Assembly (NCBI RefSeq): GCF_008386635.1
Contig: NZ_VUOE01000001.1
Span: 992,001 to 1,056,000, forward strand
Source: Maribacter flavus
GTDB taxonomy: Bacteria; Bacteroidota; Bacteroidia; Flavobacteriales; Flavobacteriaceae
Direction of reading: 5' to 3'
DNA length: 64,000 nucleotides
Part shown: in pieces, positions 27,801-36,124 of the stretch
Layout: each line of letters opens with the position of its first letter
How positions within the stretch are numbered: the first letter of the stretch is position 1
Notes under the pieces: generated by a model
The model's database searches: none
What the model saw: only the letters and a program-made list of their open reading frames with translations
What the model was told of the DNA's origin: nothing
Made by a program: the position numbers and the translations under genes

Positions 27801-28586
27801 TGAAAAGGGATCCGTATCCGGGTTGGTATAAATAACGGCATCCGTATTGGCAATCAGCTCCAAGGTCACTCCCAGATCACGTTCAAAAACGCCGTTCACC
27901 CGTGTCAATGTGGCATTGATGGCCGCAAGGGCATCGGGGATGGTACCCCCATGGAATTGCGTGTATTCCCCGGAGGCCGCAATCGCGACCCTAAACCTCC
28001 TCAGGCTTTGATCGTCCACCAGTTTGGCTGTTGACGCGGTGGATTGTAAGGCATACGAATTTGGGTCGGTCTTACAGACAAAATCCAATTTTTGGGTCAA
28101 ATGATCTTTTGCATTGTAAACCACATAATCACCGCTGTCCGCTTTTTCCATAAATACGGTGCCCTCTTTCCCAGGGTCCATGATCATAGTCTGTATCCCT
28201 TTGGGGGAAACGCTAAAAAATATCTTTTGCGTATCTGGTCCGGACCCTACGCCCCTATAGGATTTTATGTTGGGATATTTTTGGGCCAATTCCGGTGCAA
28301 ATAATTGGGATTCTTCGACTTGAAACGGTATCAAATTGCCTTCAGCATCCGGAAAAAGGATGGTTCTTACTGATTTTTTGGATTTGGAAACCTTGGAAAG
28401 TTCCCCTTTCAACCCTTTTTCATCCAGCACAAATGCCCTGGCCTTTTGTACATCCAATCGCTTTAGGGTACTTTGCCTATCCTGATTTTTAAGCTCCGCT
28501 CTTTGCCAATAATTGGTCTGTGCAAACCCAGAAAAGGAAAGAAATACTATGGTAATTGAGAAAACAAGACGTAATTTAGCGGTCAT
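24801..28586 (-). CDS. Secreted reprolysin-like zinc metalloprotease with T9SS sorting domain
   Basis: 1261 residues. Signal peptide (1-22), propeptide-like region, then an M12B-type catalytic domain (about 195-400) with the zinc motif HExxHxxGxxH at His333, Glu334, His337 and His343. Fibronectin/cadherin-like beta domains follow, then a proprotein-convertase P-domain (about 855-960), a SprB-like repeat region, and a C-terminal type A sorting domain (about 1185-1261, starting VFPNPF and ending KTTKILKR) that directs export by the type IX system. It should degrade proteins outside the cell. Divergent from ribF, with overlapping start regions. Confidence 0.9.
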   Translation of the reverse strand: MTAKLRLVFSITIVFLSFSGFAQTNYWQRAELKNQDRQSTLKRLDVQKARAFVLDEKGLKGELSKVSKSKKSVRTILFPDAEGNLIPFQVEESQLFAPELAQKYPNIKSYRGVGSGPDTQKIFFSVSPKGIQTMIMDPGKEGTVFMEKADSGDYVVYNAKDHLTQKLDFVCKTDPNSYALQSTASTAKLVDDQSLRRFRVAIAASGEYTQFHGGTIPDALAAINATLTRVNGVFERDLGVTLELIANTDAVIYTNPDTDPFSGGLSSQTQNTLTSVIGEANYDIGHLFNQQDNTLDGNAGFIGSVCQDNRKGSAYTTLFAPQGDQFDIDLVAHEMGHQFGANHTFSHLSEGTLVQVEPGSGTTIMGYAGITNANDVATNSDDYFHYVSIVQIREYLETISCGETLPLTNNAPILNPVSNYTIPVGTAFVLTGSASDPDSTDVVTYTWEQIDNGIVTQATFGPNNPTGAMFRSLPPSVSPERYFPRLSRVVSGDLTQSNPVEGGAWETVSNVQREMNFSLTVRDNVLNGGQSASDEVTVVVSRQAGPFLVTSQEVPATFVAGETETITWDVANTNELPIAAQNVDIFLSTDGGLTFPNRIAQNITNDGSHTLVIPGGYSTTAGRFMVKASNNIFFAVNQADFSISESEVVLNFADLTYEVCKPDDLVVSFDYEAYLGFMEESTLSVGALPPGVTATFSQDTVSVSNTTIDLTISGTGNLAIGNYPIDVIATSVNVTKSISLQLSVFDTNFSEVVLTAPSDGSLDVSKDVVLEWEPDLVSTSYAVEIATDIGFTEIIESKVLAANSYQPTSLLNETQYFWRVKPMNACGEGVFGAPFSFTTIQFNCITKASNNVPITITPVGTPTITSRVLFYQDLNLADINVNLDIEHTYLSDLVISLTSPAGTTVVLVSSACGNNSDINAVFDDEAADAFTCSGSPAINGTVRPIGTLSSFYGESILGEWFLEVKDNAASDGGRLNNFSLEVCVEGDFRPDDDEDGVFDDGDDLCLGTPLGQEVDASGCAIYRFTQENFNVSLESESCRPNNDGAIRIVPKVFLDYEITVNGNGVNTTDNFTNSYNLTNLSAGTYDICISGTDGTISYEPFCLEVVITEPAPLSVTSKVSLKAPQVVLDLEGAKGYYVELNGFTTYTAEKQFSLDLSKGINFLKVYTDIPCQGMYEEEILVSDGPLVFPNPFRDFIEIYFDVPTQRATMQLFSSDGRLLRTDKLQDGVSSQEYDLSMLPVGMYYLQYESRGMKKTTKILKR

Positions 28587-28639
28587 TGTGGGGCTTTTAT
28601 CTCCAAATCAAATATAGTTCTTTTTATTTTCCAACAGCG

Positions 28640-29569
28640 TTGATTACAGTTCAAAGCATTTCCAATTACGATGAAAAACACCCTGTTGCCATAACCATTG
28701 GCACCTTTGACGGAGTACATATTGGTCACCGGAAAATATTGGAAAAAGTCATAAACCGTGCCAAGAACTCCAATTTAAAATCGGCCGTACTTACCTTTTT
28801 CCCGCACCCCCGTATGGTACTGCAAAAGGATGCCAATATAAAGCTTCTTAACACCATAGACGAAAAAAAATCCATTCTGGAGAAAATGGGATTGGATATT
28901 TTGGTCATCCATCCGTTTACCAAGGAATTTTCGCGGCTTTCGGCCACGGAATTTGTTCGCGATCTCTTGGTGAACAAATTAAAATCCAAGAACGTTATTA
29001 TTGGTTACGACCATCGGTTTGGCAGAAACAGGAACGCCAATATAACCGACTTGATCGCTTTTGGAAACGCGCTGGATTTTTCCGTGGAGGAAATCCCTGC
29101 GCAGGAAATAGACGAGGTTTCCGTGAGCTCCACGAAAATACGTAGGGCCTTGGAAAATGGCGATATAGAAACGGCAAATGCCTACCTGGGCTATGAGTAC
29201 ATGCTAACCGGGACCATAAAAAAAGGGAAGGGCCTAGGCAGAAAAATCCACTTCCCCACGGCGAACGTCCATATTGAGGAAACCTATAAACTCATTCCCA
29301 AAAATGGGTCCTATATCATAAAAAGCCATATCGAGGGTGCGGATGTTTTTGGCATGATGAATATTGGCTATAATCCAACAGTGAACGGCACTTCAAAAAC
29401 AATAGAAGTTCATTTTTTTGATTTTGATGCGGACCTTTACGACAAGAATCTCCAGATAGATCTCCTTTCCCGACTCCGCGATGAGCAAAAGTTCGATTCA
29501 TTGGACGAACTCAAATTACAATTGACCAAGGACAAGGAGAAATCACTGCAATTTATATCCAATAGATAA
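28640..29569 (+). CDS. ribF: Bifunctional riboflavin kinase/FAD synthetase
   Basis: Converts riboflavin to FMN and FAD. From the TTG at 28640 the protein is 309 residues, the usual length; the frame is open to a TTG at 28586 that touches the start of the divergent protease and would add 18 atypical residues. The FAD synthetase domain has TIGTFDGVHIGH and the kinase domain (about 180-305) has GRKIHFPTANV and the metal-binding GYNPTVNG. Its stop overlaps the next start by one base. Confidence 0.93.
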   Translation: MITVQSISNYDEKHPVAITIGTFDGVHIGHRKILEKVINRAKNSNLKSAVLTFFPHPRMVLQKDANIKLLNTIDEKKSILEKMGLDILVIHPFTKEFSRLSATEFVRDLLVNKLKSKNVIIGYDHRFGRNRNANITDLIAFGNALDFSVEEIPAQEIDEVSVSSTKIRRALENGDIETANAYLGYEYMLTGTIKKGKGLGRKIHFPTANVHIEETYKLIPKNGSYIIKSHIEGADVFGMMNIGYNPTVNGTSKTIEVHFFDFDADLYDKNLQIDLLSRLRDEQKFDSLDELKLQLTKDKEKSLQFISNR

Positions 29570-30891
29570 TGATGCTCAACAGGTTGTTACTTCATAGAAT
29601 TGACAACAGCCCGCTTATCATTTTCCGAATATTTTTTGGCGTTCTCGTTTCACTGGAATGTTTTGGTGCCATAGCCACGGGCTGGCTCAAAAGGAATATC
29701 GTAGCACCCCAATACACCTTTCCCTTTATTGATTTTGCATGGCTGGAAGCCCTTGCCGGACAGGGTATTTATTTTTATTTTTCCCTGATGGGTACCTTGG
29801 GAATATGTATAGCGTTGGGGCTAAAATACAGGTTCTCCATACTGGCTTTTACCTTGCTCTGGACCGGCAGTTACCTGATGCAAAAAACCGCATATAACAA
29901 TCATTATTATTTATTGGTCCTTATTTCATTTTTGATGTGCCTATTCCCGGCCCATAAAGCATATTCCTTGGATGTTCGCATGGGAAACGCTCAAAAGGAA
30001 AATTCCATGTACGGCTATGTGAAGTGGGTCATAGTCCTGCAATTGTTCATAGTATATATCTACGCCTCAATTGCAAAACTGTACGGAGATTGGCTGGATT
30101 TTGGCATGATCGATATACTGATGAAGTCAAAGTCCGGCTATCCGCTCGTTGGTGATCTATTGCAACAGCCTTGGATGCACAAAATCATCGGGAGTTTTGG
30201 GATTATTTTTGATTTGTTGGTGGTTCCGGCGTTGCTTTGGAAACCTACCCGAAAATCGGCATTCATCGCCTCCATTTTCTTTCACCTCTTCAACTCCATC
30301 ATATTCCAGATAGGGATATTCCCATACCTTTCCTTGGCTTTCACCGTTTTCTTCTTTGAACCGGAAACCATCCGAAAGCTATTTTTCAAACGTAAAGTCC
30401 CTTTTAACCTCCAGAAAACGGTGGTCCCAAACTATAAAAAACCATTCCTGATAGTGTTCGGCATCTATTTTTTGCTCCAGTTAATCCTACCTATCAGGCA
30501 CTATTTTATAAAGGACGATGTCCTATGGACGGAAGAAGGCCATAGAATGAGCTGGAGAATGATGTTAAGGGAACGAAGCGGTACGGGCCAATTTAAGGTA
30601 GTACGCGGCAACGGCATGGAACTGTTCATAGATACACAGCAATATCTTACTGCAGGTCAACAACGAAAAGTCCTTGCCTATCCAGATTTTGCCTGGCAAT
30701 TTGCCCAGTATTTAAAACGGGATTTAAAAGAGGAAAACGAGGAAGTATCCGTATACCTAATTAATTCAAAGGTAAGCGTCAATGGCCGACCTCCAGCTCC
30801 TTTTATAGACCCAACCGTGGACCTCGCAAATATTCCTTGGACACCATTGAAACATAGCGATTGGATACTACCGTCTCCATTGGAGGACTAA
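29569..30891 (+). CDS. HTTM/vitamin K-dependent gamma-carboxylase-like membrane protein
   Basis: 440 residues with several membrane helices in the N-terminal 290, and a soluble C-terminal part of about 130. The pattern QKTAYNNHYYLL (Lys106, Asn110, Asn111, His112) and FHLFNSIIFQIGIFPY are those of the HTTM domain shared with the animal gamma-glutamyl carboxylase. Bacterial substrates are unknown. It overlaps ribF by one base and may be co-transcribed with it; FAD supply would not be an obvious link. Its stop overlaps the convergent VOC gene by four bases. Confidence 0.85.
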   Translation: MMLNRLLLHRIDNSPLIIFRIFFGVLVSLECFGAIATGWLKRNIVAPQYTFPFIDFAWLEALAGQGIYFYFSLMGTLGICIALGLKYRFSILAFTLLWTGSYLMQKTAYNNHYYLLVLISFLMCLFPAHKAYSLDVRMGNAQKENSMYGYVKWVIVLQLFIVYIYASIAKLYGDWLDFGMIDILMKSKSGYPLVGDLLQQPWMHKIIGSFGIIFDLLVVPALLWKPTRKSAFIASIFFHLFNSIIFQIGIFPYLSLAFTVFFFEPETIRKLFFKRKVPFNLQKTVVPNYKKPFLIVFGIYFLLQLILPIRHYFIKDDVLWTEEGHRMSWRMMLRERSGTGQFKVVRGNGMELFIDTQQYLTAGQQRKVLAYPDFAWQFAQYLKRDLKEENEEVSVYLINSKVSVNGRPPAPFIDPTVDLANIPWTPLKHSDWILPSPLED

Positions 30892-31268
30892 AATTTTATC
30901 GCCCGCTGGCAAAGCTGTAAGGGCATCCCCCAAGGATCCCGAAGCATAACGAGGTGACTGCCATCCGGCTTTTGGACCTCCTCAAAGAAAGATGCGCCCT
31001 GGGCCATTAAACGCTCCTTGTCCTTCGCCGCATCCTCCGAAACAAAGGCTACATGAAATATCAACGGATGTTCTGTTTCAAAATTCCTTTTTGGGGCATC
31101 GTCCCTACTGTAAAGTTCCAAGACGACCCTGCCTGTGCTATCAGCCAAAAAGGTCATATAGGGTGCTACTTTTTGCTGGCTTGCGATCGTTAGCCCCAGA
31201 TGCTGGCAATACCATTCTACCACCTGTCCAATATTGGCAACGTTCAAGGCAAAATGCTCAAAAACCAT
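30888..31268 (-). CDS. VOC-family (glyoxalase-fold) protein
   Basis: 126 residues, one vicinal-oxygen-chelate domain of two beta-alpha-beta-beta-beta units (MVFEHFALNVANIGQVVEWY at the start, LRDPWGMPLQLCQR at the end). His6 and Glu53 type metal positions appear present, but the substrate cannot be inferred. Divergent from serS. Confidence 0.8.
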   Translation of the reverse strand: MVFEHFALNVANIGQVVEWYCQHLGLTIASQQKVAPYMTFLADSTGRVVLELYSRDDAPKRNFETEHPLIFHVAFVSEDAAKDKERLMAQGASFFEEVQKPDGSHLVMLRDPWGMPLQLCQRAIKF

Positions 31269-31319
31269 AAACCATTGTTTTAGGTATTAAAAGTATACCT
31301 TTTAATGGGAACTTTCCCT

Positions 31320-31327
31320 TAAATTTG
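31320..31327 (+). promoter_or_regulatory. Bacteroidota -7 promoter box for serS
   Basis: TAAATTTG, an exact TAnnTTTG match 20 bases before the serS ATG, which implies a very short leader. Confidence 0.55.
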
Positions 31328-31347
31328 CTGCCAAATTATATAGAGCG

Positions 31348-32619
31348 ATGCTACAATTACAGGTCATACGAGAGGATAAGGAGAACGTTTTGAAAGCCCT
31401 TAAAAAAAGAAATATTGATGCCGAATCCATGCTGAACGGCGTACTTCTTTTGGATGAAAAAAGACGCGCTACCCAAACCCGTTTGGATTCCATCCTTGCA
31501 GAATCAAATAAGTTATCGAAAGAAATTGGCATGCTCTATAAATCCGGAAAGGCACAAGAGGCGAATACCTTAAAGGAAAAGACGGCGGACCTTAAGGAGG
31601 AATCCAAACAATTAGGGGAGGAACTGACAAATACGGCAGAGGAACTTCAATCGCTTTTATATCAAATTCCCAATATCCCTAACAAATTGGTGCCGGCAGG
31701 AAGTTCCGAAGAGGACAATGAGGAAGTTTTTAGGGAAGGGGACATTCCCAAGCTGGTAGATGGCGCCTTACCCCATTGGGAATTGGCCAAGAAATACGAT
31801 ATTATCGATTTTGAACTCGGCGTTAAGATCGCAGGAGCCGGTTTTCCCGTATACAAAGGGAAAGGAGCACGTTTACAGCGTGCCTTGATTTCCTATTTTC
31901 TGGACAAGAATACCGATGCCGGCTATACTGAAATGCAGGTGCCACACGTGGTAAACGAGGCTTCGGGATATGGAACAGGGCAATTGCCGGACAAAGAAGG
32001 ACAGATGTACCATATAACTGCAGACGACCTGTATCTAATACCTACGGCGGAAGTTCCCGTGACTAATATTTTTAGGGATACCATTTTACAGGATAGCGAC
32101 TTTCCCATTAAATACACCGGTTATACGCCTTGTTTTAGAAGGGAGGCGGGAAGCTATGGTGCCCATGTGCGCGGACTGAACAGATTGCACCAGTTTGACA
32201 AAGTGGAAATTGTTCATGTAGAGCATCCCAATAAATCGTACGAAGCTTTGGATGGTATGGTAGAACATGTAAAAACTATTTTGCGTGAGTTGAAATTACC
32301 GTACCGTATCTTGCGTTTGTGTGGCGGCGATTTAGGCTTTACATCTGCCCTAACCTACGATTTTGAGGTGTTTTCTACGGCGCAGGACAGATGGCTAGAA
32401 ATCAGTTCGGTTTCCAATTTTGAAACATATCAGGCGAATCGTCTCAAGTTAAGATACAAGGACGAAAACGGAAAAAGTCAACTAGCACATACCCTGAACG
32501 GAAGCTCTTTGGCCTTACCCCGAGTCTTGGCCGGAATTCTTGAAAATTATCAAACCGAAGACGGTATCCAAATCCCAGAGGTGTTGGTGCCGTATTGTGG
32601 TTTCGATAAAATTGACTAA
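31348..32619 (+). CDS. serS: Seryl-tRNA synthetase
   Basis: 423 residues, class II synthetase charging tRNA-Ser. N-terminal coiled-coil tRNA-binding arm (about 30-105), motif 2 with FRREAGSYG, motif 3 with TLNGSSLALPRVLAGILENYQ. Complete and of normal length. The stop is three bases from the convergent metallo-hydrolase stop. Confidence 0.97.
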   Translation: MLQLQVIREDKENVLKALKKRNIDAESMLNGVLLLDEKRRATQTRLDSILAESNKLSKEIGMLYKSGKAQEANTLKEKTADLKEESKQLGEELTNTAEELQSLLYQIPNIPNKLVPAGSSEEDNEEVFREGDIPKLVDGALPHWELAKKYDIIDFELGVKIAGAGFPVYKGKGARLQRALISYFLDKNTDAGYTEMQVPHVVNEASGYGTGQLPDKEGQMYHITADDLYLIPTAEVPVTNIFRDTILQDSDFPIKYTGYTPCFRREAGSYGAHVRGLNRLHQFDKVEIVHVEHPNKSYEALDGMVEHVKTILRELKLPYRILRLCGGDLGFTSALTYDFEVFSTAQDRWLEISSVSNFETYQANRLKLRYKDENGKSQLAHTLNGSSLALPRVLAGILENYQTEDGIQIPEVLVPYCGFDKID

Positions 32620-32622
32620 CCC

Positions 32623-33930
32623 CTATATGTCATTGTATTTCAATTCATAGGATTCCCATTGATAACCCATTTGGACCCTGCGAAAGGCGAATATTTTTTC
32701 GCCGTCCGTACGCACATTGATGATTCCCGGTAATACTTTCTTGAAACGCTGTCTGGCTTCCGTGTTTGCCAAGGAATCGGAAAAATCGAGGTCTCCCAAG
32801 GTGGTAACCGTGGAGTCTGAATGGATTTGCGCCGCAACGTCTCCCGCATCCACAAATAGAGCTGAAAGTTCCGTTGAAAAAATAAGGGGCATTTTCCCCC
32901 TTCCGGCCAGTCCCAAACCTCCTAAAAATACCGCTCTTGGGTGACCATGATCCGGTGTTTCCCCAGAGGAAACCACAGTGACCATGGGGTTCACATGATT
33001 TAGCAAATTTTGGGAAAATTCGTGGCTGCCGTGATGGGGCGCCTTAAAAATATGGGCGTTTACTTTAAGGGTGTTCCCCGGTATCGACAAGAAATGTTCA
33101 CTTCCCTCCACGTTCAAATCCCCAGAAAAAAAGGCCCTTACATGGTCATAGTCAATCCTAAAGATCAAGGAATGTCCATTAATGGTATGGGACTTACCGC
33201 CAAACCACTTAAACGAATTGTCGGGTTCCAGGGTGGGTCCCAATATTTCCAACTGTACGCTTGCGTCCCCTATGGGCAGATACCCGTTGGAAGCGTCCAC
33301 ACGTTGGTAGGTAGCTCCAGATCCTTTAACGGCATCGATCCATTCGCTAAAGTCACTTTTAAGATGTTCATTCTCCAAATCCTGTACCGAGTCATGGATG
33401 GTTCTCAACCTATCATTTTCCATGGTACCTATTTCCGTGCTGTGTCCATCGGCATATAATCCGATACCATTGTGGTATATATTCTTAACCGTAATTTTGG
33501 GGTGTTCAAGTAGCGGCGCCAAGCCGTCAATATGATCCTTATCGGCATGGCTCAAAAACAAATGGTCAATTGTTACGCTGGTATCGGGCAGGTCCAATCG
33601 GTATTTCCAGATAAGAAAACCCAAGGCCCTGTCCTTTAATCCGCCGTCCACCAATATTTTAATATTATCAGGGGTAACGGTAAAGGAAGCATCCCCTTGC
33701 CCAATGTCCAAAAAATAAAATTCCAAACTCCTTTTGGGCAATAGTTTGGTGTTGGAGGCAATCTTTCCTTCTCGCCCCCGGTAAATGGCGGTTCTGTAAC
33801 TCTCCGCAATATTGTCCTCCAAAGGTTCCACCATTAGTTCATCACCATAGATTACCACATAGCTCACGTCCTCAACGCCGTTGTTGAAGTAAAACCGTTT
33901 TGTTTTTGACCCTAAAAACCGTGTTTCCAT
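32623..33930 (-). CDS. ComEC-type MBL-fold metallo-hydrolase
   Basis: 435 residues without a signal peptide or membrane helix. After an N-terminal segment of about 65 residues comes a metallo-beta-lactamase fold: DIGQGDASF, VDGGL, and the metal motif SHADKDHIDG, in which the second His is replaced by Asp as in the C-terminal domain of the DNA uptake channel ComEC. A further His occurs in APHHGSHEFS. It is a soluble stand-alone version, probably a nuclease or phosphodiesterase; no partner gene is apparent. Confidence 0.8.
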   Translation of the reverse strand: METRFLGSKTKRFYFNNGVEDVSYVVIYGDELMVEPLEDNIAESYRTAIYRGREGKIASNTKLLPKRSLEFYFLDIGQGDASFTVTPDNIKILVDGGLKDRALGFLIWKYRLDLPDTSVTIDHLFLSHADKDHIDGLAPLLEHPKITVKNIYHNGIGLYADGHSTEIGTMENDRLRTIHDSVQDLENEHLKSDFSEWIDAVKGSGATYQRVDASNGYLPIGDASVQLEILGPTLEPDNSFKWFGGKSHTINGHSLIFRIDYDHVRAFFSGDLNVEGSEHFLSIPGNTLKVNAHIFKAPHHGSHEFSQNLLNHVNPMVTVVSSGETPDHGHPRAVFLGGLGLAGRGKMPLIFSTELSALFVDAGDVAAQIHSDSTVTTLGDLDFSDSLANTEARQRFKKVLPGIINVRTDGEKIFAFRRVQMGYQWESYELKYNDI

Positions 33931-34115
33931 TTAATTTTTTGTGTTTGGCCTGTAAATGGCCCTTCTACTAAAACTACATTATTAATAGTATTCCTACAAT
34001 ATATTATTTGATAACCAGTCGCAGAATCTGTACGAATTGACATGAAATCCCATTGCCGCCATTCGATATTGACCTTATTATAGTTCAGTTAACAGATTCT
34101 TTTACGGCTCTTGCT

Positions 34116-34123
34116 TAAATTTG
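34116..34123 (+). promoter_or_regulatory. Bacteroidota -7 promoter box for the TPR gene
   Basis: TAAATTTG, an exact TAnnTTTG match 13 bases before the ATG. The 206-base gap from 33931 holds no gene and nothing else recognisable. Confidence 0.5.
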
Positions 34124-34136
34124 ATAAATTTCTGCT

Positions 34137-35921
34137 ATGAAGTTTTTAGGATTTTTTGCTTTTCTATTCTTCTCCATCAGCGTTTGTGCCCAAGAGGACT
34201 TTTTGGCCAAGCAGTATTTTGCCGATGGCGATTTTGAAAAAGCGGTCGTTTTCTACGAAAAATTGGCAAAACAGAATCCGAGAAGAACGGACTATCTACA
34301 AGGTCTTATTGCCTGTTATCAACAGCTGGAACGCTATACCGATGCCGAAGCCTACCTATTGGAACAGTTGAACCAGAGAAACCCACATCCCACCCTATTG
34401 ATAGAAATGGGTTACAATTATTCCCTCCAGGACATGCCGGAAAAGTCCGAGGAGTATTATGACCGTGCCCTGGCTTTTATAGAGGAAAACCCTAACTACG
34501 GGTACGCTTTGGGCTACCAATTTCAAAAATATACTTTATTGGATAGGGCCGTCGCAGCCTATAAGAAGGCCATGAAACTGAACCCTACCTTGGACTACAA
34601 TTACCAGTTGGCCAGGATTTATGGGGAACAGGGCGATATTGAAAGAATGTACACCGCTTATCTGGAACTTTTGGTGAACAATAAAACGTCAAAATCCAAT
34701 ATCCTTAGAAGCATCGACGACTTCATAACATCAGATCCGGAGGATGTCAACAACCAAACCCTTAGGACCATCCTACTTCAAAAGGCACAGAAAAATCCGG
34801 ATATCATCTGGAACGAGCTGCTGAGCTGGCTGTTCGTAAAACAACGCCAATTTGGAAGCGCATTCAGACAGGAAAAGGCCATTTACAAACGTATGGAGGG
34901 CAGCAATACCGGTCGCCTGGAGAATTTGGGCACCACGGTACTTGAGGAGAAGGAATATGAGGTTGCCAAGGAGGTTTTTGAATACATCAAGGATGAAAGT
35001 GCGGACCCCATTGTGCAATTGAACGCGGAGCTTCATTTGATAGAAATCATCTTGGAAGAAGTGGAAAAAAATCAATTGGACGCCATACAGAAACGCTACG
35101 AAGCCCTCATCGAACAATACGGATACCAGACCCAGACCCTGCAACTCCAGGTGGCCTATTCCAATTTCCTGACCTTTCAAAAAGACGAGCCCGGCCCGGC
35201 CATCGAACTGCTAAAGAACAGTTTGGAACTACCCATGAACGAACGGAGCAAGGCCTACATTAAGCTTGCCCTTGGCGATATTTTGGTATACGACCGTCGG
35301 TTTAACGAAGCGCTCATATACTTTTCGCAAGTTCAGGACAAGTTGAAAAACGATGTCATGGGACAGGATGCCCGATACAAAGTAGCGGAAACAAGCTTCT
35401 ATAAGGGAGATTTTGACTGGGCATTGACACAGCTAAAGGTGCTAAGGGGTTCTACTTCGCAGCTCATCGCGAACGATGCCATGCAATTGAGTTTGTTGAT
35501 ATCGGACAATTCCTTGGAAGACTCCACCCAGACAGCATTGAAAAAATATGCCCGTGCCGATTTTTTGGCCTATCAGAACAAAACGGACGAGGCGATCCAA
35601 GACCTAAACGATATTTTGGAAAACCACAAGGGAGAAAAAATAGAGGATGAGGCACTCCTAAAACAGGCCCAATTATTGGAATCCCAAAAAAAATACGAAG
35701 CGGCAGAATTCAACTATCAAAAAATAATCGAGTTCTATGGGAACGGTATCCTGGCAGACGACGCCTATTTTGCCTTAGGGGAACTTTACAGGACTGTTCT
35801 GGACGAGCCGGAGAAGGCCAAGACACATTATGAACGTATCATTTATGACTATCAGGACAGCTATTATTTTCCACAGGCCCGCAAAAATTTTAGAATGCTG
35901 CGTGGGGATGCGGTCAATTAA
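34137..35921 (+). CDS. Exported tetratricopeptide-repeat protein
   Basis: 594 residues with a signal peptide (FFAFLFFSISVCAQ). TPR units fill almost the whole protein: a clear block in residues 20-180 (for example YFADGDFEKAVVFYEKLAKQ), and another in 370-590 with outer-membrane-lipoprotein-like spacing. There is no catalytic motif. TPR proteins of this kind act as periplasmic scaffolds, for example around the BAM complex or gliding machinery; no partner is evident. Confidence 0.85.
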   Translation: MKFLGFFAFLFFSISVCAQEDFLAKQYFADGDFEKAVVFYEKLAKQNPRRTDYLQGLIACYQQLERYTDAEAYLLEQLNQRNPHPTLLIEMGYNYSLQDMPEKSEEYYDRALAFIEENPNYGYALGYQFQKYTLLDRAVAAYKKAMKLNPTLDYNYQLARIYGEQGDIERMYTAYLELLVNNKTSKSNILRSIDDFITSDPEDVNNQTLRTILLQKAQKNPDIIWNELLSWLFVKQRQFGSAFRQEKAIYKRMEGSNTGRLENLGTTVLEEKEYEVAKEVFEYIKDESADPIVQLNAELHLIEIILEEVEKNQLDAIQKRYEALIEQYGYQTQTLQLQVAYSNFLTFQKDEPGPAIELLKNSLELPMNERSKAYIKLALGDILVYDRRFNEALIYFSQVQDKLKNDVMGQDARYKVAETSFYKGDFDWALTQLKVLRGSTSQLIANDAMQLSLLISDNSLEDSTQTALKKYARADFLAYQNKTDEAIQDLNDILENHKGEKIEDEALLKQAQLLESQKKYEAAEFNYQKIIEFYGNGILADDAYFALGELYRTVLDEPEKAKTHYERIIYDYQDSYYFPQARKNFRMLRGDAVN

Positions 35922-35930
35922 CGTTTAATA

Positions 35931-36118
35931 GTTGAGAGTGCGGAGTGCAGAATGCAGAGTGCGGAGTTCAGAGTGTAGAGTTAAGAGTTAGAAATATGCT
36001 GGAGGCAATACATAATAAACAATTAGCATTGAACAGTTAATAGCTTAGAGTCGAACAGCGGTAAGCGTTTAGCGCAAAGCGCATAGCGAACAATCAACAA
36101 CCAAAAACGAACAACCAT
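35931..36118. repeat. Degenerate short tandem repeats in intergenic region
   Basis: 35931-35990 consists of imperfect copies of an AGAGTGCGG/AGAGTTAAG-type unit of 7-9 bases. 36061-36118 is a second, different run built on GCGTTTAGCGCAAAGCGCATAGCG followed by AACAA-type units. Units are too short and irregular for CRISPR. Such runs occur between genes in flavobacterial genomes; no protein is encoded. Confidence 0.6.
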
Positions 36119-36124
36119 CACCCC

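Noticed and set aside
35931..36118. Possible CRISPR array
   Set aside because: Units of 7-9 bases without unique spacers of regular length, and no cas gene nearby.
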